This document shows positions 34,201-44,490 of a DNA stretch of 64,000 bases, one piece after another. Each line of letters begins with the position of its first letter. The stretch's first letter is position 1. Both the position numbers and the translations under genes were made by a program. Location of the stretch: the NCBI GenBank assembly GCA_014529385.2, contig CM043960.1, positions 34,548,396 through 34,612,395 of the forward strand, given 5' to 3'. The DNA is from Adiantum capillus-veneris. Taxonomy: Eukaryota; Streptophyta; Polypodiopsida; Polypodiales; Pteridaceae. The notes below the pieces were generated by a model. That model did no database searches. It was not told where the DNA came from and worked only from the letters and a program-made list of their open reading frames with translations.

Positions 34201-35759
34201 ATGAAGCAGTTTTTGGCCACCGATGCCAAAGACAAAGTACTCACCGAATGGCGAAGCTTAAAGCTCTCTCCCAATGAATCTATCCACAAATATGTAGACA
34301 AGTTTTGGGACCTACAACTCAAAGCCACTGTCTTCAAAAAGTTGGATTTTGGAGAGCAAAAGCAACAATTTTGTGCGGGCTTAACCGAAGAAATGGCGGA
34401 GTATGTCAACTCCCAAAGACCACATACCATATCGACGGTAATACACCACACTATGGTCGCCTCTCGAATCAATTTCCAAACGGGGGCAAAAAGAAATAAT
34501 AAGCCCCCGGAAAACAAGGGTTCCAATGAGCCTAAGGGGAAGGACAATGTCCAAAAGTCTCCTAAGGGCAACTCCAACAAAACTAAAGAGAAGGGAGTTT
34601 ACAAAGGTAAGAATAAACTCTCTCCTGAAGAGCTTGAGCGTTATCGTAAGGATAACCGGTGTTTCAAGTGCGGCGAACAAGGGCATGCGTACCGCGCTTG
34701 TCCCCAAAAGAACAACCGCCAAGATCCTCCTAGAGCTTCCTTGGTTGAAATCCAAGAGGAGGAGACTCACCAAACTCACAACAAAGGATCTCCTCTATGC
34801 CATGCTTGGGGAAAGGTAAGAGAACATGATGCTTTTATTCTCTTTGACCCTGGTTCTACTCACAATTTTATATCTATAGAGTTGGCCACCAAGCTAGGAA
34901 TACAATCCTATGAGATGGGAGATGTCCTACCCGCAGACAGTGCCTTCAAGGGGCAAGAATCTTCAGTCACTCCCTTAATCGGGAAATTGAGGCTTCATGT
35001 CCAAGGCTATCTGGACAAAGAGGACTTCTTTATCTCTCCTCTCAAGCATGAGGATGTAATCCTAGGGGCACCATGGTTTGACCGCCTGGCTGCCGATGTT
35101 AAATTTCCTGAAAGGAGAATCTCCTTTAAGTTCAGCGAAAAAGACATATATATAGATGCTAGGGAAATGGGTAACACCATCCCCATTGTACATACACCAG
35201 CTTTCAACAAGTCAATAAAGAGCTCTATTTCCGTGTACATGATTTTTGTTAAAGACTCTCAAAATGAACCTAATGCTTTAGCAAAAGAAAATAAAAGCAA
35301 CCAAAAGGAATTAGAGTTATCCAATTTTCTCAAGGGGTTTCAAGATGTTTTTATTGACGACATCCCTTGTGAGCTACCTCCTAAACGAGGTAATGATGAC
35401 CATGCAATTGAACTTCTTCCAGGAAGTTCACCGCCTAATAAACCTCCTTATAGAGTTTCTCAAGCTCAACAAGAGGAGATTATGCGGCAAGTGCATGAGT
35501 TAGTTGAGAAGGGTATGGTTAGGCCAAGCTCATCTCCATTTTGCTCACCTGTGCTATTAGTGCAAAAGAAAGACGGCACATATCGTATGTGTGTCGACTA
35601 TAGAGCACTAAATAGGATCATGATCAAGAATAGGTTTCCCGTTCCACGGGTAGAAGACCTATTTGATAAACTGCAAGGATCGACCTACTTCAGTAGGGTT
35701 GACCTAAAAAGTGGCTATCATCAAATAAGGATAGTTGATCAAGACATAAGACCATATTA
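34201..35759 (+). pseudogene. Chromovirus gag C-terminus, protease and truncated RT
   Basis: Continuous frame: end of the gag core (residues 1-110), zinc knuckle C-x2-C-x4-H-x4-C (from about residue 154), protease with D-P-G active-site triad (FILFDPGSTHNFIS), then the first third of reverse transcriptase (CVDYRALN, FSRVDLKSGYHQIRI). It stops at 35758-35760, before the YxDD catalytic box. The remaining RT, RNase H and integrase are absent to the right, where unrelated sequence begins. The break is the likely insertion point of the large element that follows. Confidence 0.9.
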
Positions 35760-36039
35760 GGTATTTTGGTAAAAATCTCACATTATGGGAATCTCCAAAT
35801 CGACCGAATTCATGTAATTTGGGAATTTTCCACTTAAAGTGGGAAAAATTGAGGTGTGTGGCTAGTAAATAAAGTGAAAATCTCATAGGATTGTGGTGTT
35901 GATAAACACCAAAAGTCAAGAGGATGTACAACACATGGATTTGAATAATAACTATAAATTACATAAAACAAAGGAAGATACAAAAAAGATTTTGTTTACA
36001 AATTGACTAGTATAGTCACAATAGAAGCTCCACATAATT
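35760..36039. other. Left-end flank and 3' side of the transposase gene
   Basis: No gene. AT-rich with two dyad-symmetric words (near 35.835 and 35.905 kb). It would serve as 3' UTR of the minus-strand gene and as the left tip of the candidate element. Confidence 0.4.
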
Positions 36040-38004
36040 CTACTCCACATTTGATACCATATCTGAACTTTGATCCAAGTGTGGCTGATGTGCACGAGTG
36101 AGGCCTTCTTTGGCTTTTAGAGCATGTCTTTCTGGAATCTTTATTCTAGAAAATGGTCCTTCTTTGTTGGGTCTCCAGGACCAAACAATTGCATCTATAG
36201 TTTCCCACACTTGTGGGTCCTTATAGTTGACAGCCCAATAACCCTTCCAACAATTACTGTAAGCTTGAGTATCTGTCATCCCACTTTTTCTCGCGCAAGG
36301 TGCCCAATATTGAATCAAGAGTTTTCTGTAGTTTGGTGATGTAGGCTCATTATCAATGTCAGATAAAGCCATTGCAAGCCACACTGGATAGATTTCTGTG
36401 TCACTCGGAACAAGCATAAGAAAGTCACCTTGGTGCACATCAGACATAGGGTCAAACTCTTCCCTTGGCCTATCTCGTTGAGGCCCACAAAAATGATCGT
36501 TCAACTCTTCAAGGCCTAGGAATCTTTCTGCTCCTTGTTGCAAATTCATTGTAGTGCTTTGTAGGTGAGAATATTCTTGAGTTTTTGGCCAAAACATTTC
36601 ATACAAGACTCCCTCTGATATGATTGCTTTTCCAATCTCTTCAATTACCTTACTCCAATAATCTATCACGGGTCTATAATATCGCGGAATACTTGAACCA
36701 TTCCCTAAATTTTTCCAAAATTTTATATAGTTCTTTAGCCCCAAAATGACTTCTTCCTGGGCCTTGACATACTCTGCCATTTGTACTAGAGGTGGATCTC
36801 CATGTGGTAACATTGGCTTGCCTTCTGTGTCTGTTTTCCAAAGGCGAATACTTCCACTCCAACTTGATACACCTACATGTGCCTTATATTGCATCATTGG
36901 TGTCTCATCCTGCTTAAAGAACCTGAACTGAAGCGGTTTGGAATGTCCAACAAGTATGTCTTGTCCATCACAAAGATAGCCATCACAATATTGCTTGAAA
37001 TCGGGGATCTTTGTGAGAAAAAATGGAGCTGGAGATGAAGATGAGTTGTTTCGTAATGTATCCATCAAATGTGGCAAAGTATAGGTTTGTGTAACTCTCA
37101 ACTTCTCTGAAAACCTACTAAACATGGCATCTATGTCCTCATGTGTATGCCCAACCATTAAAAATCCCAGCTGGATGGTTTTGAAAACACCCCTTGCAAC
37201 AAGCATTGACAAATAGGCAAATAAGTATCGATTTTTGTTTTCCCCTGCACAATTATCCAATTGTAGCAACAAGTTCTCTGGCAATCTGCGAAATGTTGAC
37301 CCCAATTCCTCTTCTGCAATTTCTGACGACTGCACAATGGGCTCTTTTCCATCACTCAAGTTATGGTAGTCCAAAGCATCCCTTGAGTTCAAAGCATGTA
37401 GTAGTGAAATATTGCTCCTTGGAAGTCCATTTGTTACTAGATCACCAAGAGGATGCTTATCTATCCTCTCGAGGTTATGTAAACAATTAGCAATTGAGCC
37501 AATTGTAAGATTTGGATCAGCTGGCCACAAACCATTCAAGACAAAGTGTCCGTAATGACCTTCTCCATGTCCATGAGTGATCATGCCAATCAATGCCACC
37601 TGCAGATTATATCCTGAATCCACACCCTTGGGAACAATGCGTAATCTAGGAATGGCAGTCTTCTTTTGATCCATCTTATCATGGATTATGCATACATATT
37701 TTTGTGGTTGAGTTTCTGAATACGTGCGCCATGCATAATATAGGCTTCTGCAACTCTTTTGTTGTGACATGTGAACTTCTCTCTCCCTCAAGAGAAGAGC
37801 TCTCTCTTCAAGAGAAGGTTTAGCTTCTAACCTTGCCTTGATTGAGCTACAAATATTGCACTTAGAGAACTCACTCGTCTTTGTTAAAGTGACATGTGGG
37901 TACTCTTTGTTCCAAATTCTACCAAAAGAAGATTGGGATAGCTTCTTCTCATAGCCCATTTGGTCAAGTGTCGTGTTGATTTCACATAAAATATCCACTT
38001 GTTT
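36040..38004 (-). CDS. Transposase-like protein, catalytic half (DUF7869-type RNase H fold)
   Basis: A 652-codon open frame following, in the same frame, the 420-codon frame upstream, with only a TAA and the codons K-Q between. Visible elements from its first codon: a CxxC (C47, C50) near the start; a first acidic site in CIIHDKMD (D107/D110); LLLQLDNCAGENKN with D248; and GHTHEDID (H284, H286, D288, D290). This D...D...HxxxD arrangement after a beta-strand pattern is what I know from the DUF7869-type, RNase H-like proteins in transposon-like genes of plants, algae and animals. The C-terminal 300 residues hold a DFL-LVPSD/YPVWLA segment like a small beta domain. The DNA-cutting role is inferred. 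No ATG opens this half, so it must come from the upstream frame. Confidence 0.75.
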   Translation of the reverse strand, partial: KQVDILCEINTTLDQMGYEKKLSQSSFGRIWNKEYPHVTLTKTSEFSKCNICSSIKARLEAKPSLEERALLLREREVHMSQQKSCRSLYYAWRTYSETQPQKYVCIIHDKMDQKKTAIPRLRIVPKGVDSGYNLQVALIGMITHGHGEGHYGHFVLNGLWPADPNLTIGSIANCLHNLERIDKHPLGDLVTNGLPRSNISLLHALNSRDALDYHNLSDGKEPIVQSSEIAEEELGSTFRRLPENLLLQLDNCAGENKNRYLFAYLSMLVARGVFKTIQLGFLMVGHTHEDIDAMFSRFSEKLRVTQTYTLPHLMDTLRNNSSSSPAPFFLTKIPDFKQYCDGYLCDGQDILVGHSKPLQFRFFKQDETPMMQYKAHVGVSSWSGSIRLWKTDTEGKPMLPHGDPPLVQMAEYVKAQEEVILGLKNYIKFWKNLGNGSSIPRYYRPVIDYWSKVIEEIGKAIISEGVLYEMFWPKTQEYSHLQSTTMNLQQGAERFLGLEELNDHFCGPQRDRPREEFDPMSDVHQGDFLMLVPSDTEIYPVWLAMALSDIDNEPTSPNYRKLLIQYWAPCARKSGMTDTQAYSNCWKGYWAVNYKDPQVWETIDAIVWSWRPNKEGPFSRIKIPERHALKAKEGLTRAHQPHLDQSSDMVSNVE

Positions 38005-39267
38005 TTATGTTGATGGAATCACCAATTGAGTCTCTCTTGAGCCATCTAGCAGTGTTCTACTTCTATGTGGCATCTTCTCAGAGTTGTTTTCCACAAACTC
38101 ATTTAGTAGTGCTCTTGCTAAACTAGTATGTTGAAGTCCCCTTCTCAATGTACATGTGTTCCCATGTACATATTGGTGCACACCATTTTCAAAGTTCTCC
38201 TTGTATCGATAAAATGATGTCTTTGGTATTCCATGTAGCTCATACCATGCTCTACAACAAACAATAGAGCCATTTAGCCTGAATTGGTATCGTGACTTCT
38301 CATCTTTCTGATAACATATAGAAAGAACATCATAAACATAATTAGTGCGTGATTTTTGAGACTCTCCCCAAAATTTTTGTCGTAACCTTGTCACCATATC
38401 ACGATCTTCAAATTGGCAGCATTTTTGTGCACAACAATCAATGCATGATACCCTTTGAATTGATTTGTTTGAAAGGTAAAAAGTCGAAGCTGGTGCTGCT
38501 TTTGATTTTTGAGTCCTGTTCATGAAAGTGTATCGTCTCTTCCTTGACAACTGGACAACATTACTCCCATCAAGTTTTTTTCCAACATTGCCATCGTTGG
38601 ATACATCCTCATATGTAGCATGCATGCCATCAACAGGAACAAAGCATTGTAATGGGCTCCCATTCAACATTGTTGTCTTCTTGATGGGCCACTTTAGCAA
38701 AGTGATGCTACCCACTTCAACCACATCATCAATGCTTGCATTTTCTCTTTCAATACCCACACCCACACAATCAGGACCAAGTTCCTGAAAGTTGACATAA
38801 TCATGTGGAAATACATATAAGATGGTCCCTTCATTCATGGTTTGCATCATTGTGTCATCTTTTAAAAGGACCCTCTGATTTCTCCAAGACTCTCGAATCA
38901 TTGCTTCAAATTCTGGGCTTGTCATAGGTATTGCATCTGTAACTAGAGGATCAGAATGATCATGTTCTTCATCACCATTGTAGCTTTCGTGTGGATCAAT
39001 TAAGTTCCCATTTAATACAAAAGATTGCAAAAGAAGCTTTGACCATCGAACAGCACTCCATAATGAGCCTTGGAGAGATGAAGTATCCATTGTAGAAAAA
39101 GGTAGGACCACATCCTTCAAGCATTCCTCCACTAGTATGGAGACATTTCCCAGCCCTATCTTTGTACCACCACAAGTGGAATCTGGATCTGTTCTACACA
39201 CACAACCAATACCAACGATTTCATTGTCAAGTATCATATGTACTTTCTCCCCAGATTCGAAGTCCAT
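38005..39267 (-). CDS. Transposase-like protein, N-terminal half, ending in an in-frame TAA
   Basis: Starts at a true ATG (39267-39265), one base after a splice acceptor (TTTTACTTACAG), so a 5' UTR intron lies upstream. Residues 1-80 (G-VCRTDPDS-CGG-K-GLG) vaguely resemble the DUF8039-like domain of plant transposon proteins. Residues 242-256 are basic. A cysteine cluster C275-x2-CC-x3-CC follows, then a helical segment with a GIPKTSFYRYK block, common in DUF7869-type genes and probably DNA-binding. TAA at 38007-38005 interrupts; the frame continues without shift into the catalytic half, giving about 1075 codons if read through. The stop could be a C-to-T change of CAA, or a sequencing error. 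Confidence 0.7.
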   Translation of the reverse strand: MDFESGEKVHMILDNEIVGIGCVCRTDPDSTCGGTKIGLGNVSILVEECLKDVVLPFSTMDTSSLQGSLWSAVRWSKLLLQSFVLNGNLIDPHESYNGDEEHDHSDPLVTDAIPMTSPEFEAMIRESWRNQRVLLKDDTMMQTMNEGTILYVFPHDYVNFQELGPDCVGVGIERENASIDDVVEVGSITLLKWPIKKTTMLNGSPLQCFVPVDGMHATYEDVSNDGNVGKKLDGSNVVQLSRKRRYTFMNRTQKSKAAPASTFYLSNKSIQRVSCIDCCAQKCCQFEDRDMVTRLRQKFWGESQKSRTNYVYDVLSICYQKDEKSRYQFRLNGSIVCCRAWYELHGIPKTSFYRYKENFENGVHQYVHGNTCTLRRGLQHTSLARALLNEFVENNSEKMPHRSRTLLDGSRETQLVIPST

Positions 39268-39360
39268 CCTGTAAGTAAAAAGATTACATTGTTAAATCCA
39301 TAGTTATAGAAAAATACTCTTCAAACAAAAAATCATGCTACAACATGAAAAAGGTTTGCA

Positions 39361-40980
39361 TAGGTTGGACAAGTGGTGAACCTTGAGACCAAATCCTCCT
39401 TGCTATATTAATGGAAGCAAGGTTGGACAAGTGGTGGACCTTGAAACCAAAGCCTCTTTGCTATATGAGAGCATAGGTTGGACAAGTGGTGGACCTAGTT
39501 GTAATACCCACTTCCACCTATCAACTACTATAGGACTATGCTTTCCAATGTCCAAGTATCCCTTGAGTCTTTCAAGGTTGAACACGTGGTGGACCTTGAA
39601 ACAAAAATCCCCTTTCTATATCAGAGCATAGCTTGGACAAGTGGTGGACCTAGTTATAATGCCCAATATCCAAGGTGAAATACCTTAGGACTTTTCTACC
39701 TTGCTTGCCAATGTTTACGTAGCCCCTCATTTCTTTAATGGAAGTAAGGTTGGACAAGTGGTGGACCTTGAAACCAAAGCCTCTTTGCTATATTAGAGCA
39801 TAGGTTGGACCTAGTTTTAATACCCACTGCCACCTATCAACTACTATAGGACTATGCTTTCCAATGTCCAAGTATCCCTTGAGTCTTTCAAGGTTGAACA
39901 CGTGGTGGACCTTGAAACGAAAATCCCCTTTCTATATTAGAAAGGTTGAACACATGGTGGACCTTGAAACAAAAATCCCCTTTATTTATCAGAGCATAGC
40001 TTGGACAAGTGGTGGACCTAGTTATAATGCCCAATATCCAAGGTGAAACACCTTAGGACCTTGCTACCTTGCTTGCCAATGTTTACGTAGCCCCTCATTT
40101 CTTTAATGGAAGGAAGGTTGGACAAGTGGTGGACCTTGAAAGAAAAGCCTCTTTGCTATATGAGAGCATAGGTTGGACCTAGTTGTAATACCCACTGCCA
40201 CCTATCAACTACTATAGGACTATGCTTTCCAATGTCCAAGTATCCCTTGAGTCTTGCAAGGTTTAACACGTGGTGGACCTTGAAACCAAAATCCCCTTTC
40301 TATATCAGAGCATAGCTTGGACAAGTGGTGGACCTAGTTATAATGCCCCTCCTTTATTTAATGGAAGAAAGGTTGGAAAAGTGGTGAATCTTGAAACCCA
40401 AACCCTTTGGCTATATATAGAGGATATCTTGGACAAGTGGTGGGCTTAGTTGTAGTATCCAATGTCCAAGGTCCAAGGTGAACTATGTAAATACCTTACT
40501 TCCAAAAACAAAGTCGTACAAGTGGTTCTCCTTGAAACCAAAACCTCCTTAGTGTATTAGAACATAGCTTGGAGAAGTGGTGGACTTAGTTGTAATGGTG
40601 AATGTCCAAAGAAAACTATTATAGGACCTTGCTTCCCAAATCAAGTTTGGACAAGTGGTGGATCTTGAAACCAAAACCCCCTTACTCTATTAGAGCATAG
40701 CTTAGATAAGTGGTGGACCTAGCTGCCATGGAAAATGTTCAATCTGAACTGCTGCAGGACCTTGCTATTAAATGTCTAAGTAGAGCTAGCTTCTTTAATG
40801 GAATCAAGGTTGGGAAAGTGGTGCATCTTGAAACCAAAAGCCCTTTATTGTATTAGAGCATAGCTTGGACAAGTGAGGGACCTAGTTTTAATGTGTGATG
40901 TCCAAAGAAAAGTATTACAAGACCTTGCTTTCCAATATTTGAATTGGTCAAGTGGTTAAAACTAAGTATAAAACTTTGAT
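39361..40980 (+). repeat. Motif array, zone A (HOR ~330-370 bp)
   Basis: Many copies of TTGGACAAGTGGTGGACCTT-like words, all in plus orientation. Three longer units begin near 39408, 39736 and 40108. Each has the order: AATGGAAGCAAGG plus motif, GCCTCTTTGCTATAT, AGAGCATAGG plus motif, CCTAGTTGTAATACCCAC, CCAATGTCCAAGTATCCC, motif, CCCCTTTCTATAT. After 40.35 kb the copies are more diverged. Confidence 0.9.
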
Positions 40981-42392
40981 CATTTTCTTCTCGAATTGCC
41001 AAAAAGCTAGTTTTAAACACCCCTAAATGAAAATGGTTTAGGGTGGCCTTAAACAATGTTTTTTCAAAGACTTGAACAAAAGGGTTGCCGAAGAGTAATG
41101 ACAATTTATTGTGGCTTGAAGTGCCTGAGTATGTGAAAACAAGCCTAGGTTTTCCACGAGGCAAAAGGTGACATAATAAGAACATTGGAAACTTAGGATT
41201 GACCATGTGGCCTAAACTTTGGCAAGTGAAGTGGTGGCCAAGTTTTGTGGCACAGTGTGCACTTGGTCCTATATGTGTTGACCACTTGGCTAAATCTAGG
41301 ACCATAACCCTAAAACCTTTGGCACCTTAAATATAGTATGGGACATAATCTAGAACTGCTATAGTAAATTAGTAGTATAGCTAATATGTTAATATTTGTA
41401 TTATATTTAAGTATATGCTAATATAATTTATGTTCAAAATTTCACTAATGAAGAATGTTCCCATTTAGCACTCCAGATGCGGGGTCTTAGGGCAATGCCA
41501 CAATGGAGTGACAAGGCAGCGCTTCCACGTGAGGTTTGGGGGTAGCGCTCTTGATGGGGATGTGGAATATAGCGCTCTCGATGGTGGGGCTTGGGAGGTT
41601 GATTTTGGGATATTGTTCTGGGCGGGGTCCTGGGGCAGCTTTTGTTTTTTTTAATCCTATGATAAAACATGGACTTGTAGCATACGTGGCATTCTAAATA
41701 AACCCTATCAAGATTAGGCACACAGAGAGCACACGAGAAACGCACACAGAGAAAGCACGCGCGCAGCAAACACACAGAAAGCGCACACGGATCGCACACA
41801 GTTGGAGTATACGCGCGCGTAGAGGAGCAAGCTCGGCATCGTACACAACACACAGGTGGAGTGCACATGATTGAAAGTTCGCGCACAAGATAAAGAAACA
41901 ACAGCGTACACAACGCTTTCTAGAAGGGCAGGATCGGGCAGTCTTCTCAGGAGACATTGCACACCTCACGAATAGAGAAAAAACAGGTATTTCTCTCTCT
42001 CTCACTCTCTGTCTTTCTCCATATAGAGAAGATGGTTCTCTGTAACTCTTCTTGCACACACACTCTCTCGTCAAAAGACAGAGATACATAGTTTAAAAGT
42101 ATCCCCGCACACATACACATATTCCCACACATCGTCTTCCTCTCTTCCACATACATAACCACAATGAAATCTGTTATCTTGTTGTCTCTCTCTTGAAAAT
42201 ACATGCACATATTCCCACACATCGTCTTCCTCACTTCCACATACATAACCACAATGAAATCTGTTATCTTGTTGTCTCTCTCTTGAAAATACGTGCACAT
42301 ATTCCCATACATCGTCTTCCTCTCTTCCACATACATAAACACAGTGAAATCTGTTATCTTTCTCTCTCCTCTCTCTAAAAAACAGGTATTTA

Positions 42393-42432
<40 letters not shown>

Positions 42433-42657
42433 TGTATCTTGCTATCTCTCTCTTGAAAATACATGCTCATGTATGTGTGCGTCTGTGTTATCTATGTGTA
42501 TGTATGTATATTTGTGTTATTTCATTGTAATACTCATACATAATGCAGATACACAATTACACTTAATTACGATATGCACACATAGTATATATACATACAT
42601 AAATATCACAAATAACTAACACATTGTAATACTAGTAAAATTGAATGGAAGACTTAC
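40981..42657. other. Spacer with CA/GC-rich and TC-rich low complexity
   Basis: No gene is supported. 41.70-41.90 kb is rich in CACACAG/GCGCACAC words that open several frames on the minus strand. A (TC)n/(TCTA)n tract lies at about 42390-42430. A 3-copy 90-bp repeat is listed separately. The motif array is absent between about 41.0 and 42.88 kb. Confidence 0.6.
42112..42381. repeat. Three tandem copies of a 90-bp unit
   Basis: Copies begin with CACATATTCCCACACATCG near 42115, 42205 and 42295 (period exactly 90 bp), each followed by CTTCCACATACATAA and AATCTGTTATCTTG. The third copy is truncated in its TC-rich end. No coding value. Confidence 0.92.
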
Positions 42658-42730
42658 TTGCGTGATCTGTTAAAGTCGATTCTTGTAGCGAGTTCTGGAT
42701 GTATGCTGAGCTGATTTTCCTCTAATCCAT
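42658..42730 (-). other. Putative 5' UTR exon of the transposase-like gene
   Basis: Minus-strand sequence ending GATCACGCAA just before GTAAGT. It is not repetitive and lies next to the array-free gap. The 5' end is unknown. This is a prediction from the splice donor only. Confidence 0.25.
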
Positions 42731-42884
42731 TTGTAGATATGATTGTAACTTCTGTTTCTCAAAAATAGTAGTGTTGTTTAGTGATACACCTAATGGACAT
42801 AAATGGTTTAAACTAGGACATGTAGACCAAAAATACGTGTATTTCTTTGGATGAATATATACACTTTTTGGTGACCCTTACCAC

Positions 42885-44490
42885 AAGTGGTGGACCTTGA
42901 GACCAGTGGACTATAAGGACCTCCAAACAATACCTTGTACACTCAATCCTTCTTGGTATCTAGGTTGGACAAGTGGTGGACCTTGTTCAAATTCTCTAAC
43001 CACTCTCTCTAACATGGTGACATAATTTAGGTGTGATAAATTCATATCTATGCAAACTAATATCAGTTTAGGCTTGTTAATTTGAATTTGTTTGAATTTA
43101 TGTACAATATAATGATTTGAGGTTTGCATATTTGAATTTAGGTGGTATAATGATATCTTTTTGTGGTAAACTTGAATTTAAAATCAATTTCGCGTGGAAT
43201 ATTTTAAATTTAAGTAGTAAAATTTAAATTTTTATAAAAAAGTTTGAATTTTAAAATTTGGGCGGGATATTTTAAAATTTAGGCGGGATATTTAAGATTT
43301 GGGAGGGATATTTTAAATTTAGGCGGGAAGGTTTTGAATTTATAGCGAGATCTCCCTTACATAAGAGAGTATAGGTTGGACAAGTGGTGGACCTTCAAGC
43401 TAGAGCATCCATGCTACTGGACATGATAGGTAGGGAATCTAGTTGAATATTGTATGTATAATATATATGTAATAGATCTAGCTTGGACAAGTGGTGGACC
43501 TTGGAACAAAACCCCATGTAAAACATATCATGCACATTCCAAGTGGTCAAAAAAAATATCATTTAGAATATAGCCTTATAGGTTGGACAAGTGGTGGACC
43601 TTAACACCCAGATATTCTTCATATAATGACATAGAGTGGAAAACTGGTGAATCTTGAGACCAAACCATGCTACTAGCGATAATAGCTTGGACAAGTGGTG
43701 GACCTTGAAAGTAAACCCCCCATCTACGAAATATCGTGGTTTAAGGTATTTCGATGGAGCCTAGCATCTTGGAGACATCGTGCATCTTGCTTCTCTTCAT
43801 GTTTCAATGGAGCCTATCTTGGAAAAATGGTGGAGCATCCTTCTCTCCATGTTTCAATGGACCCTAGCTTGGACAAGTGGTGGACCTTTGCTTCTCTCTA
43901 TTATTCAATAGAGTTAGCTTGGACAAGTGGTGGACCTTGGAACCAAACCCCCATGTAAAACCTATCATGGTCACTCCAAGTGGTGAGAAAGAATAACCTT
44001 TAAGATATAGCCTTATAGGTTGGACAAGTGGTGGACCTTAACACCCTAATATTCTTAATATAATGACATAGAGTGAAAAAGTGGTGAATCTTGAGACAAA
44101 ACCACTCATGCTACTAGCACTAATAGCTTGGACAAGTGGTGGACCTTGAACGTAAACCCCCCATGTTTCAATAGAGTTAGCTTCGACAAATGGTGGAGCA
44201 TCCTTCTCTCCATGTTTCAATGGAGCCTAGCTTAGACAAGTGGTGGACCTTTGCTTCTCTCTATGATTCAATAGAGTTAGCTTGGACAAGTGGTGGACCT
44301 TGGAACCAAAGCCCCATGTAAAACCTATCATGGTCACTCCAAGTGGTAATAAAGAATAACCTTTAAGATGTAGCCTTATAGGTTGGACAAGTGGTGGACC
44401 TTAACACGCGCATATTCTTAATATAATGACATAGAGTGGAAAAATGGTGAATCTTGAGACCAAACCACTCAGGCTACTAGCAATAATAGC
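42885..44490 (+). repeat. Motif array, zone B left edge (diverged)
   Basis: Motif copies at irregular spacing (first near 42887, then 42964, 43376, 43482, 43583, 43683 and onward). From about 43.68 kb the ~430-bp monomer pattern begins, with units that are more divergent or rearranged than the core. Confidence 0.85.
43240..43335. promoter_or_regulatory. Tandem GGCGGGA boxes (E2F-like), ~20-bp spacing
   Basis: ATTTGGGCGGGATAT (GGCGGG at 43261), ATTTAGGCGGGATAT (43282), a variant ATTTGGGAGGGATAT (43302) and ATTTAGGCGGGAAGG (43322), all in one orientation in an AT-rich context. GGCGGGAA matches the core of E2F/DP sites of S-phase genes. It lies between the putative start of the minus-strand gene and the large plus-strand array, so it could be part of a divergent promoter (inference). 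Confidence 0.4.

Larger units (their letters stand above)
39269..42657 (-). other. Putative 5' UTR intron of the transposase-like gene
   Basis: On the minus strand a good donor (CGCAA/GTAAGT, at 42657) and a good acceptor (TTACTTACAG, ending at 39269) bracket this stretch. It contains the first part of the motif array. The donor/exon assignment is a prediction without transcript support. Confidence 0.35.

Noticed and set aside
37990-38015. Programmed readthrough of the transposase TAA
   Set aside because: The context TAA AAA CAA does not match the known CAR-YYA readthrough context; left as an open possibility, not claimed.
41434-42342. Cys-rich minus-strand frames of 130-160 codons
   Set aside because: Composition follows CA/GC-rich low-complexity DNA and the 90-bp repeat; three overlapping frames are equally open.
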